Source: Candidatus Cloacimonadota bacterium
GTDB lineage: Bacteria > Cloacimonadota > Cloacimonadia > Cloacimonadales > TCS61
Assembly (NCBI GenBank): GCA_016931665.1
Contig: JAFGEH010000121.1
Coordinates: 1 to 7,691, forward strand
Length of the DNA: 7,691 bases
Direction of reading: 5' to 3'
Made by a program: the position numbers and the translations under genes. The notes under the pieces are model-generated. The model had not been told where the DNA came from. It worked only from the letters and a program-made list of their open reading frames with translations, and made no database searches. Shown here piece by piece: positions 1-7,287 of this stretch; the first letter of the stretch is position 1, and each line of letters starts with the position of its first letter.

Positions 1-1440
1 GGCATAAGTAGAAGGCCGGCCGATGCCCAACGTTTCCAGTTCCTTGATCAGAGAAGCCTCGGTATAGCGGACAGGCGGTTTGGTGAAATGCTGCAGCGCA
101 TCCATCTCCTTAACTGCCAGGGGATCATTTATCCTGTAATCGGGATGCAGCTTTTCACCCAGGATAAGTTTGATATGAGGATAGGCCAGAGCGAAACCTT
201 GCTCAGTGACTGTGCTCCCGGAACAGGAGAAAATACCCGGGCCGGCGGTTATTTCAAAAGTACGTGTGTGCAGTTTGACCGGCTGCATCTGGGTAGCCAC
301 AAATCTCTGCCAGATAAGGGTATATAATTTCAGTTGCTCTTTATTGAGGAAATTGCTGACGGCTTCCGGAGTGCGGAAACAATCGGTGGGCCGGATAGCT
401 TCATGGGCATCCTGCGTCCTGTTCTTATTTTTAAACAACCGCGCTTTGGCTATCAGCTCCTGTTCACCGAAGCGCTCCCGAACCAGTTTCCGGACGTTAT
501 CCAAAGCTTCCCCGGCAATCCGCAGCGAATCGGTACGCATATAAGTAATCAACCCGGCTGTTTCCCCGGCAACCTCGATCCCTTCATACAGCTGCTGGGC
601 GATCATCATCGTTTTTTTGGCGGAGAAATTGAACAATCTGGCAGCATCCTGCTGCAGGCTGCTGGTGATGAAGGGTGGCAGAGGCTGAACTTTTTTGGAA
701 CCGTCCGAGATATTTGACAGGATAAATTGTTGCTGATCCAGTTGTTTTTTTATTTCTCCTGCGGCGACACCCTCTTTGATATCTACCTTGCTGCCTGCCC
801 ATTTCTGGAGAGTGGCCCGGAAAGGAGGGAGCTGATCCCGGTACAGGACAGCTTCGAGAGACCAGTATTCCTGAGGTTGGAAACTATCGATCTCGGCTTC
901 CCGTTCACAGATCAATCTGAGGGCTACGGATTGTACTCTTCCAGCACTTAGATTCTTGGTAAGCACCCGCCACAGCAGGGGGCTGATATTGTAGCCGACA
1001 ATCCTGTCTAGTATCCGCCGGGCCTGCTGGGAATTGACTTTATTTTCATCGATATCACCCGGATTGGACAAGGCCTGTTGTATGGCTGACCGGGTTATTT
1101 CGTTAAACACGATACGGTGTATGGGTTTATCCTTGATCCCGTTACCCAGAACCTGGACAAGGTGCCAGGCAATGGCTTCCCCTTCGCGGTCATGATCTGG
1201 TGCCAGATAGATATGGGAAGCTTTCTCGGCAGCTTCCTGCAATTCAACGATCACCTTTTTCTTGCGGGGATCTGTAACATACTGGGGTTTGAAATTGTTT
1301 TTAACATCGACTCCCAGGGATTTCTGGGGCAGATCACGGACATGTCCCATGGAAGCTTTGATGGTGTATTGATTCCCCAGGAATTTTCCGATCGTTTTAG
1401 CTTTTGCCGGTGATTCTACAATTATCAGATTTTTACTCAT
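1..1440 (-). CDS. topA: DNA topoisomerase I (type IA), N-terminal 480 residues, C-terminus outside window
   Basis: TopA relaxes negatively supercoiled DNA by a transient single-strand break and strand passage. I translated the whole minus-strand frame from the ATG at 1440 and found no stop or frameshift through base 1. The protein opens with the TOPRIM domain: IVESPAKAKTIGKFLG with E9, and the acidic D82-H83-D84-R-E86 metal site followed by GEAIAWHL. The gate domain follows, with SAGRVQSVALRLICERE, the active-site tyrosine Y300 in GLITYMRTDS (R302 next to it), and DAHEAIRPT (H346). The visible end is the conserved block PPVRYTEASLIKELE then GIGRPSTYA. The remaining part of the core and any zinc-finger tail lie beyond base 1, so I cannot say how many zinc motifs there are. 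The start has a Shine-Dalgarno AGGAAAG (1443-1449) overlapping the upstream stop codon, which implies translational coupling. The middle metal-site residue is H where most homologs have P or L; this position is not a metal ligand. Identification is secure. Confidence 0.97.
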   Translation of the reverse strand, partial: MSKNLIIVESPAKAKTIGKFLGNQYTIKASMGHVRDLPQKSLGVDVKNNFKPQYVTDPRKKKVIVELQEAAEKASHIYLAPDHDREGEAIAWHLVQVLGNGIKDKPIHRIVFNEITRSAIQQALSNPGDIDENKVNSQQARRILDRIVGYNISPLLWRVLTKNLSAGRVQSVALRLICEREAEIDSFQPQEYWSLEAVLYRDQLPPFRATLQKWAGSKVDIKEGVAAGEIKKQLDQQQFILSNISDGSKKVQPLPPFITSSLQQDAARLFNFSAKKTMMIAQQLYEGIEVAGETAGLITYMRTDSLRIAGEALDNVRKLVRERFGEQELIAKARLFKNKNRTQDAHEAIRPTDCFRTPEAVSNFLNKEQLKLYTLIWQRFVATQMQPVKLHTRTFEITAGPGIFSCSGSTVTEQGFALAYPHIKLILGEKLHPDYRINDPLAVKEMDALQHFTKPPVRYTEASLIKELETLGIGRPSTYA

Positions 1441-1447
1441 AACTTTC

Positions 1448-1882
1448 CTAATTTATATCATCCTGAAAATTATCTTCCTCATCTTCCATGAAAAAGAAGT
1501 CGATCAGATCCCGCACGGTGATCTCACCCTGTCCTGAAAAAATCAGATAATTTATTATCTCATCGATAATCTTCTTATCGATCCGACGTTTCATGAACAA
1601 GTGAAGCTGCATACTGAGTGAGATAACCTTCTCGAAGGTTTCCTTATCGATTGATTTAATATTGAGCATATTCACCAGATAGCCGAAGGCCTGGGGAGTG
1701 ATTACCCGGCGTTCATCATCCGCCAGGATCCTGTTATAGCCGCCATTACTGCTCTGGTGCAGTAGGTTTTCCATATAGGTTTTGATATCCTGTTCCGACA
1801 GCCCCATTTTTTTCAGTTTGGCATGGGATATCTTGTCACTCAGCATCAATTCCAGCAAATCGTCAAAACTGGAAGAATCCAT
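1448..1882 (-). CDS. smg: DUF494/Smg family protein
   Basis: A complete 144-residue soluble protein with no signal peptide or membrane segment. It resembles the DUF494 (Smg) family in length, all-helical look and central block: RILADDERRVITPQAFGYL followed by an N-x-L-N-I-K-S-I-D-K-E-T-F-E-K-V-I stretch, which lines up with RIYTPEECERLDASCRGFL and LNLETREMVIERVLAL as I recall them from E. coli Smg. The C-terminal segment (about 105-144) has the expected short helix pair, then a very acidic tail rich in E and D. No biochemical function is established for the family, so none is assigned. Context is informative: it sits 34 nt after secA and 7 nt before topA, and family members also lie beside topA-related or dprA genes in Proteobacteria. 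The ATG start at 1882 is supported by AAAGGA at 1889-1894 with a 6-nt spacer. Confidence is high for the family and nil for a molecular role. Confidence 0.82.
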   Translation of the reverse strand: MDSSSFDDLLELMLSDKISHAKLKKMGLSEQDIKTYMENLLHQSSNGGYNRILADDERRVITPQAFGYLVNMLNIKSIDKETFEKVISLSMQLHLFMKRRIDKKIIDEIINYLIFSGQGEITVRDLIDFFFMEDEEDNFQDDIN

Positions 1883-1908
1883 TAATATTCCTTTATAAAC
1901 ATATTTTG

Positions 1909-1928
1909 GTTAAAGCTTAAGCATTAAC
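1909..1928. repeat. Near-perfect 20-nt dyad over the secA stop codon
   Basis: The plus strand has GTTAA and TTAAC outer arms around a perfect GCTTAAGC centre; only one symmetric pair of positions (1914 and 1923) breaks the palindrome. It spans the last codons and stop of secA and ends 15 nt before the Shine-Dalgarno of the DUF494 gene. It is AT-rich with no loop-plus-T-run, so it is not a standard terminator. It could be a DNA-binding site, a weak mRNA fold between cistrons, or coincidence. Confidence 0.35.
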
Positions 1929-4900
1929 TATCTTTCCACAACATTTTTTATATTTTTTCCCGCTGCCGCAGGGGCAGGGATCGTTGCGGCCGATCTTGTT
2001 TTCTACAATCCGGGGAGAAATTTTGATTTTTTCACCCGTTGGCGGTGCCGGCGGTGCAGCGGCTTCCTGCTGGGTGTGTGACCGCGAGGAAGCGATAACA
2101 GCAGCTTTGGCTCTCTCGAAGGCCGAACTGGTGGCGTGACTCTGGCTGGCCATTTTCAGGAAATCCTGAATCTGATCGGGAGAAATAATATAGGTGGTGA
2201 AAACCTTCCTGGTCACGTTTCGGTTAATATTTGAGATCAGATCCTGAAATAGGCTGAAAGCTTCTTTTTTATATTCGATCAGAGGATCTTTCTGGCCGTA
2301 AGCCCGGAAGCCGATCCCTTCTTTGAGCAGATCCATTTCATGCAGATGATCCCGCCATAATTCATCAACCACGCTTAACAGGACGCGCCGTTCGATTTCC
2401 CGCATCTGCTCCGATGTCAGCTCATTTTCCCTCTGTTCATATGCTTTTATAACTTCATCGTAAATATTCGCGATCAGGTTTTCCAGGCTGGGTTTTCCGG
2501 TTAAAAGACCGGTTTCGGAGATAACCACATTCAGGTTGAATTTTATCCAGTTGATGATGTTTTCGATATTCCAGTTTTCAGAGTAGCTTTCCTCACCAAT
2601 TTCCGTCTCGACCATATCGGAAATTGAATCCAGGATCATATCCCGGATATCATATTTCAGGTCATACCCTTTCAGGACATTGCGCCGGTAATTGTAGATT
2701 ACTTCACGCTGCTGGTTCATTACTTCATCATATTTTAGCAGCTGCTTCCTGATTTCGAAGTTGTATGCTTCCACTCTTTTCTGCGCTCTTTCCACGGCTT
2801 TGGTCATCCAGGGATGAGTGATGGCTTCTCCCTCCTTAAAACCCAGTTTCATCATCATGGGAGCGATCCTGTCCGGAGCAAAGAGCCGCATGAGATCGTC
2901 TTCCAGGGAAAGAAAGAAACGGGATGAGCCCGGATCGCCCTGCCTGCCGCTTCTACCCCGTAACTGGCGGTCAATCCGGCGGCTTTCATGCCTTTCGGTA
3001 CCGATCACGTGTAATCCGTCCAGCGGTAAACCGAAGGGATATTCCTCGGTAATGCTTTTACTGAGATGCAGGTATTTTTCCTTTTCCTGAGTTACCACCC
3101 CAGCTCCCAGCTTGATATCGGTACCGCGTCCGGCCATATTGGTGGCGATGGTAACAGCGCCTGGCGCACCGGCATCCATGATGATCTCCGCTTCTTTCTC
3201 ATGATGCTTGGCGTTCAGCACGTTATGCTTGATCCCGCCGCGGGACAGCATCCGGCTCAGAGTTTCCGAAACTTCCACCGATACTGTGCCCACCAGCACA
3301 GGCTTACCTTTTTCATACCAGTATTTGATCTCATCGATTATGGCTTTGTATTTATCATTTTTCGTCAGATAGATAACATCATCATGGTCGATTCTGGTAA
3401 CTGGCAGATTGGTAGGAATATCCATTACCGATAAGTTGTAAATCTCCATGAATTCCGCTTCTTCGGTAACTGCCGTACCGGTCATACCGGCCAGTTTGTC
3501 ATACAGGCGGAAATAATTCTGCAGGGTAACTGTGGCAAAAGTCTGGGATGCTTCTTCGATGGTTACATTTTCCTTGGCTTCCAGTGCCTGATGCAGGCCA
3601 TCGCTGAAGCGCCGTCCCGGCATCATCCGGCCGGTAAATTCGTCCACAATCACCACTTTATTATCGGCTATCACATATTCGATATCTTTCTCGAAAAGGG
3701 TATAGGCCTTGAGTAACTGCTTGATGTTATGCAGCTTCTCATTCTTATCCAGGAATTTCTGGGTGAGCTGATCTTTTTGGCTTACTTTCTGCTGAAATGT
3801 CAGGTCCTCGTTATTATCGACTTCCTGCAGCATATCGTCCAGCTGCTCCAGAATGAACAGGTCTGGATCTTTCTGGGAAACAAGGTCATTCCCCTTTTCC
3901 GAGAGCTCAACGCTGTTATGCCTCTCTTCTACGGCAAAATACAGCTCTGCATCGATCTCGTGCAGTTTCTTATCCCGGATATAATAACCTTCCGTATCGT
4001 TTACCAGTTTTTTCAGTTCGGGTTCTTTCATGAACTTCAGGAAGGATTTATTTTTAGGAGTAGCCCTCTGCACCAGGAGCAGAAGTTTCCCCAATTCGCC
4101 GGCATCGGCAGTTTCCTGCCGGACCAGATCCCGGATGCGGGAGAGATAACCGCTCACCAGAGCGGTCTGGGCATTGACCAGCTTCAGGATAACCGGTTTA
4201 AGTTCAGGATAGAAATTCTTGCTCTCCTGAACAGGCCCACTGATGATCAAAGGTGTCCTGGCTTCGTCGATCAGGACACTATCCACTTCATCCACGATGG
4301 CGTACTGGTGCTTCCTCTGGACCAGTCGGTCTTCTGATACGGACATATTGTCCCGCAGATAGTCGAAGCCGAATTCACTGTTGGTGCCGTAAGTAACATC
4401 GCAATTATAGGCAGCTTTCCGCGCCTGATAGTCCATACCGGTGGTGATGCAGCCCACTGCCAGCCCGTGAAATTCAAAGATAATGCCCATCCATTCAGCA
4501 TCTCTCTGCGCCAGATAGTCATTTACCGTAACCAGATGGACACCCCTGCCCAGCAGGGCATTCAGAAAGAGCGGCATAGTGGCTACCAGGGTTTTGCCTT
4601 CCCCGGTGGCCATTTCCGTGATAGTCCCCCGATGCAGCATAATAGCACCGATCAGCTGGACATCGAAGGGAACCATTTCCCAGGTCACTTCATGCCCTCT
4701 AACGGTGTATTTTTGCCCCAGCAGCCGCCGGCAGGTATCCTTGATTATGGCGTAAACCTCTACCAGGTAACTATCCAGTAATAGCTGTGTATCCTGTTTC
4801 AGGCTGTTTGATTGGCGGTCAATTTCATTACCGATCGAGGTCCTTCTGTCCTCATCAGGCTCGGCCTGATAGTCTCGGCGCAGTTCTTCCAGCTTGTGTT

Positions 4901-5084
4901 CAACCGGTTGCAGGTTATCCAGTATCTCCTGGCGGATCTCCCGGATCCGGGATCTCAATTCTTCATCGGTACTGGACTGCAGGGTCTCATATTTCTGGTT
5001 GATCTCCGCCACCAGAGGCCAGATCTTCTTCAATTCCCTTTCCCGGCGGTCACCGAATAATCTTGTAGCAAGATTCTTGAACAT
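1917..5084 (-). CDS. secA: Preprotein translocase ATPase SecA, long FCB-type form with SEC-C tail
   Basis: SecA is the peripheral motor that pushes unfolded preproteins through SecYEG at the inner membrane. Numbering is from the ATG at 5084 (1055 residues; E. coli has 901). In order: N-terminal MFKNLATRLFG; a lengthened segment before NBD1; Walker A MATGEGKT (158-165, K164); VTVNDYLAQRD (185-195); GFDYLRDNM; Walker B DEVD (265-268) with LIDEARTPLIISGP; an enlarged preprotein-crosslinking region up to about 465; VDEFTGRMMPGRRFSDG; AGMTGTA; TNMAGRGTDIKLG (648-660); GTERHESRR and QLRGRSGRQGD (695-717) holding the arginine finger; helical scaffold and wing, including LWRDHLHEMDLLKEGIGFR; a Pro/Ala/Ser-rich linker; and a SEC-C zinc motif with C1037, C1039, C1048 and C1049. 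A frame-open extension to a TTG at 5249 would add 55 residues, but it lacks a ribosome site, and the SecA-like N-terminus starts at the chosen Met. Likely first gene of secA-DUF494-topA. All catalytic motifs are intact. Confidence 0.97.
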   Translation of the reverse strand: MFKNLATRLFGDRRERELKKIWPLVAEINQKYETLQSSTDEELRSRIREIRQEILDNLQPVEHKLEELRRDYQAEPDEDRRTSIGNEIDRQSNSLKQDTQLLLDSYLVEVYAIIKDTCRRLLGQKYTVRGHEVTWEMVPFDVQLIGAIMLHRGTITEMATGEGKTLVATMPLFLNALLGRGVHLVTVNDYLAQRDAEWMGIIFEFHGLAVGCITTGMDYQARKAAYNCDVTYGTNSEFGFDYLRDNMSVSEDRLVQRKHQYAIVDEVDSVLIDEARTPLIISGPVQESKNFYPELKPVILKLVNAQTALVSGYLSRIRDLVRQETADAGELGKLLLLVQRATPKNKSFLKFMKEPELKKLVNDTEGYYIRDKKLHEIDAELYFAVEERHNSVELSEKGNDLVSQKDPDLFILEQLDDMLQEVDNNEDLTFQQKVSQKDQLTQKFLDKNEKLHNIKQLLKAYTLFEKDIEYVIADNKVVIVDEFTGRMMPGRRFSDGLHQALEAKENVTIEEASQTFATVTLQNYFRLYDKLAGMTGTAVTEEAEFMEIYNLSVMDIPTNLPVTRIDHDDVIYLTKNDKYKAIIDEIKYWYEKGKPVLVGTVSVEVSETLSRMLSRGGIKHNVLNAKHHEKEAEIIMDAGAPGAVTIATNMAGRGTDIKLGAGVVTQEKEKYLHLSKSITEEYPFGLPLDGLHVIGTERHESRRIDRQLRGRSGRQGDPGSSRFFLSLEDDLMRLFAPDRIAPMMMKLGFKEGEAITHPWMTKAVERAQKRVEAYNFEIRKQLLKYDEVMNQQREVIYNYRRNVLKGYDLKYDIRDMILDSISDMVETEIGEESYSENWNIENIINWIKFNLNVVISETGLLTGKPSLENLIANIYDEVIKAYEQRENELTSEQMREIERRVLLSVVDELWRDHLHEMDLLKEGIGFRAYGQKDPLIEYKKEAFSLFQDLISNINRNVTRKVFTTYIISPDQIQDFLKMASQSHATSSAFERAKAAVIASSRSHTQQEAAAPPAPPTGEKIKISPRIVENKIGRNDPCPCGSGKKYKKCCGKIVNA

Positions 5085-5093
5085 CAGCTGCTT

Positions 5094-5100
5094 CTCCCTT
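5094..5100 (-). promoter_or_regulatory. Shine-Dalgarno site that decides the secA start
   Basis: On the minus strand AAGGGAG lies 9 nt before the ATG at 5084. The protein then begins MFKNLATRLFGDRRERELKK, the usual SecA N-terminal pattern of a short helix, a loop and a basic E-L-K segment. No comparable site precedes the upstream in-frame TTG at 5249, where the minus strand reads TCTCC, the complement of the tkt ribosome site. Two further in-frame ATGs (5129 and 5114) have purine-rich runs abutting the codon with essentially no spacer, which makes them poorer candidates. Confidence 0.75.
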
Positions 5101-5200
5101 ATATCTCTGACCATCCTTTTTGAGGTCATCTCCTTGTCAAACAATTTAGCTCCCGCCTGGAAAGAGCCTGCCAACCACGATTCCAGGAATTCCGATATTG

Positions 5201-5222
5201 GGCTTGACGAATTGACCAAGCC
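5201..5222. repeat. Interrupted inverted repeat, operator-like
   Basis: Arms GGCTTG (5201-5206) and CAAGCC (5217-5222) are perfect reverse complements around a 10-nt centre that contains a symmetric AATT core (5210-5213). The element lies about 37 nt upstream of the tkt start, inside the divergent spacer, and overlaps the two plus-strand TTGAC words. A regulator binding site is possible, but arms this short can arise by chance and no regulator gene is adjacent. Confidence 0.3.
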
Positions 5223-5247
5223 GATTTTCCTGAGTGAAAAAACAGGC

Positions 5248-5253
5248 AAGGAG
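5248..5253 (+). promoter_or_regulatory. Shine-Dalgarno site that decides the tkt start
   Basis: AAGGAG lies 5 nt before the ATG at 5259 and only 2 nt before the alternative GTG at 5256. The spacing favours ATG; the two choices differ by one residue. Confidence 0.75.
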
Positions 5254-5258
5254 AAGTG

Positions 5259-7166
5259 ATGGATAGTAACAGACCGCGCTTGACCACCAAGGAACTGGAA
5301 ATAATCCGGAAAAACGCAGATTCAGCCCGGGCAGCCATTCTGAGCATGACCACCCTGGCTGGCTCCGGCCATCCCGGAGGCTCGATGTCCACTATCGATT
5401 TCCTGATGACCCTGCTGCAGCTGATCAATATCAATCCCCGGCATCCGGAATGGGAACTGAGAGATCGGGTAATTTACAGTCACGGGCATATTTCACCGGC
5501 TGTGTACAGCGCCCTGGCCAGCAGGGGTTATTTCGGGCTGGATGAGGCAATTGCCGGCTTCCGGCTGGCTGGCAGCAGGTATGAAGGCCATGTTGAACCC
5601 GTAGTCCCGGGGGTGGAATGGGCTACCGGCAATCTGGGACAGGGCCTCTCCGCAGCCTGCGGCATCGCTCTAGCCTGCCGGATGAAGAAGATCGCCAACC
5701 ATATCTTCATCCTGATGGGCGACGGTGAACAGCAGAAGGGCCAACTGAGCGAAGCCAGAAGATTTGCCGTCAAATACAAGCTCAACAACCTGATCGGCTT
5801 CTGCGATTACAACCGCCTGCAGATCAGTGGGGATATCGGTAGGATCATGCCGCAGCATATCATGGATAATTACCTGGCCGATGGCTGGGATGTGGTGGAA
5901 GCGGACGGGCATGATTTGGAAGACCTGCAGGAAGCCATCTTCACGGCGGTGGAGAATGATGCCCCCACCCTGATCCTGGCTGAAACCGTTATGGGCAAAG
6001 GCGTTTCCTTCATGGAAAATCAGGCTGCCTACCACGGTGCTGCCTTAACGGAAGATAAACTGAAAGCTGCTCTGGCCGAACTCGGCAGGGATAACCGGCT
6101 GGCTGAATATAAGGTTTTAAGGCAGAACTACCAAGAGACCATTGTTCAATCCCGTGCTCCCTTCACTCCGCTTTTGAATATCGGCTCACACCACCTCTAT
6201 ACTGAAAAAACCGACAACCGTTCCGCCTGGGGCAAGGCTTTGGCTGATCTGGCCGAACTCAATCCGGAAAGCCTGATCGCCGTGTTCGACTGCGACCTGA
6301 AGGCCAGCGTGAAAACCGGCGAATTCGAGAAGATCTCTCCTGCCAGATTCTTCCAGAGCGGCATCATGGAGCATCATACGGCCGTGGCAGCCGGAGCCAT
6401 GTCCCGCGAGGATGTACTGGTGTTCTTTGCCGATTTCGGCGTGTTCGGAGTGGATGAAACCTATAATCAGCAGCGCCTGAATGACATTAACCATACCAAT
6501 CTGAAGCTGATAACCACACACGTGGGGCTGGATGTGGGCGAAGATGGCAAGACCCACCAGTGTATCGACTACCTGGGCCTGATGCGGAATCTCTATCACT
6601 TCCGGACCATCGTTCCGGGCGACCCCAACCAGACCGATCATATCATCCGCTATGTGACCAATGAACCCGGTAATTTCTTTGTACCCATGGGACGTTCCAA
6701 AATCGGGATCCTCAGAGACAGGTCGGGAAAGATCATCTACGATCAGGATTACAAGTTTGAATTCGGTAAAGCCGATCTGCTCCGCCCCGGACAGGAGGCT
6801 GCCCTGCTGAGCACCGGCACCCTGGTCAACCTGGCAGTGGAACTGGCGGACCGGCTGCTGGCGGAAGGGATCAATCTGCAGGTCTGGAATATCAGCTGCC
6901 CCTTCGCTCTCGACCCGGAAGCCATCAGGCAGGCGGCTGTCACCGGAGCGATCTTCACCCTGGAAGACCACAACGTTCATACCGGCCTGGGAAGCTGCGT
7001 GGCGGATTACCTCTGCACCAATGGCCTGAATTGCCGGCTCCGTAAATTCGGAGTGGAAGATTATGCCTCATCGGGCAGTTCCGCCGATGTCTTCAAAGCA
7101 GCCGGCCTGGATCCGGATACACTGTCCGTAGAGATCCGGGATAGTCTTCTTAACAGGAAGATATAG
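5259..7166 (+). CDS. tkt: Transketolase, single-chain (both ThDP-binding halves)
   Basis: Transketolase moves two-carbon ketol units between sugar phosphates in the non-oxidative pentose phosphate pathway, using thiamine diphosphate and a divalent metal. The 635-residue chain (typical bacterial enzymes are about 620-670) has a pyrophosphate-binding N-terminal half: GSGHPGG with H38, YSHGHISP with H77, EGHVEP with H111, GVEWATGNLGQGLS (118-131), and the metal/ThDP motif G154-D155-G156 through N185. H259 is in a YHGAAL block. The pyrimidine-binding half starts near residue 320, with GIME at 368-371 (E371 equivalent to the catalytic glutamate), GLDVGEDGKTHQ with H433, and a transketolase C-terminal domain from about 505. 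The cofactor motif reads GDGEQQKG, with lysine (K160) where E. coli-type enzymes have glutamate, and EHH after the catalytic glutamate where EQN is common. The DGKTHQ and split-type GNLGQGLS wording fits transketolase better than DXS. It is monocistronic as far as seen, and its reaction is inferred from family membership. Confidence 0.92.
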   Translation: MDSNRPRLTTKELEIIRKNADSARAAILSMTTLAGSGHPGGSMSTIDFLMTLLQLININPRHPEWELRDRVIYSHGHISPAVYSALASRGYFGLDEAIAGFRLAGSRYEGHVEPVVPGVEWATGNLGQGLSAACGIALACRMKKIANHIFILMGDGEQQKGQLSEARRFAVKYKLNNLIGFCDYNRLQISGDIGRIMPQHIMDNYLADGWDVVEADGHDLEDLQEAIFTAVENDAPTLILAETVMGKGVSFMENQAAYHGAALTEDKLKAALAELGRDNRLAEYKVLRQNYQETIVQSRAPFTPLLNIGSHHLYTEKTDNRSAWGKALADLAELNPESLIAVFDCDLKASVKTGEFEKISPARFFQSGIMEHHTAVAAGAMSREDVLVFFADFGVFGVDETYNQQRLNDINHTNLKLITTHVGLDVGEDGKTHQCIDYLGLMRNLYHFRTIVPGDPNQTDHIIRYVTNEPGNFFVPMGRSKIGILRDRSGKIIYDQDYKFEFGKADLLRPGQEAALLSTGTLVNLAVELADRLLAEGINLQVWNISCPFALDPEAIRQAAVTGAIFTLEDHNVHTGLGSCVADYLCTNGLNCRLRKFGVEDYASSGSSADVFKAAGLDPDTLSVEIRDSLLNRKI

Positions 7167-7287
7167 CGTTTTATTGGCAGGTTGCTTCCATCTGAATACC
7201 GTAATTTCTGTTCAGTTTCAGGTTGACTTGATTCGGAAAAAATTCGATACTGTAAGTAGATAAATAATCAAACGACAAGGAGGAAAA
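7167..7287. other. Intergenic spacer after tkt
   Basis: This 121-bp gap holds the promoter for the following gene. I looked for a tkt terminator between 7167 and 7222 and saw no GC-rich hairpin followed by a T run. Transcription of tkt may end without an intrinsic terminator or read through into the next gene. Confidence 0.6.
7223..7251 (+). promoter_or_regulatory. Sigma-70-type promoter for the gene at 7288
   Basis: A -35 box TTGACT (7223-7228, five of six consensus bases) and a -10 box GATACT (7246-7251, four of six) are separated by exactly 17 nt, with an A-rich spacer. Initiation would fall near 7258, giving an untranslated leader of about 30 nt that contains the ribosome site. This is the best promoter match I found in the window. 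Confidence 0.6.

Larger units (their letters stand above)
5085..5258. promoter_or_regulatory. Divergent intergenic region between secA and tkt
   Basis: This spacer of about 174 bp separates the two divergent start codons chosen here, so it should contain the promoters of both the secA operon and tkt. Several TTGAC words occur: TTGACG at 5204 and TTGACC at 5212 on the plus strand, and TTGACA on the minus strand (complement of 5135-5140). At a 17-nt spacing none is followed by a good -10 box, so no promoter is called precisely. A dyad at 5201-5222 overlaps the plus-strand TTGAC words. The region is open in the secA frame, but I treat that as incidental. Confidence 0.6.

Noticed and set aside
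206..951. Several plus-strand open frames of 70-130 codons
   Set aside because: All are antisense to topA, whose translation is continuous and motif-rich over the same bases.
1189..1195. Histidine in the TopA DxD metal motif as a sign of altered chemistry
   Set aside because: The two aspartates (D82, D84) and E9 and E86 are kept; the central position varies among homologs and is not a metal ligand.
3729..4337. A 202-codon plus-strand open frame inside secA
   Set aside because: It is antisense to the conserved SecA crosslinking region. The hydrophobic composition arises from complementing Lys/Glu/Asp codons, not from a membrane protein gene.
5204..5240. Possible sigma-70 promoter for tkt built on TTGACG or TTGACC
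   Set aside because: At 17-nt spacing the -10 candidates (TTCCTG and TGAAAA) are poor, so a precise promoter call is not supported.
5126..5434. Minus-strand open frame overlapping the start of tkt and the divergent spacer
   Set aside because: It overlaps the conserved N-terminus of transketolase in antisense and has no recognisable motif.
6186..6980. A 264-codon open frame on the minus strand inside tkt
   Set aside because: It lies entirely antisense to a well-conserved transketolase. Its protein shows no recognisable family and looks like the complement of a GC-biased coding frame.
7167..7222. Possible rho-independent terminator after tkt
   Set aside because: There is no GC-rich stem with a following T tract; the short T run after the stop codon has no hairpin before it.
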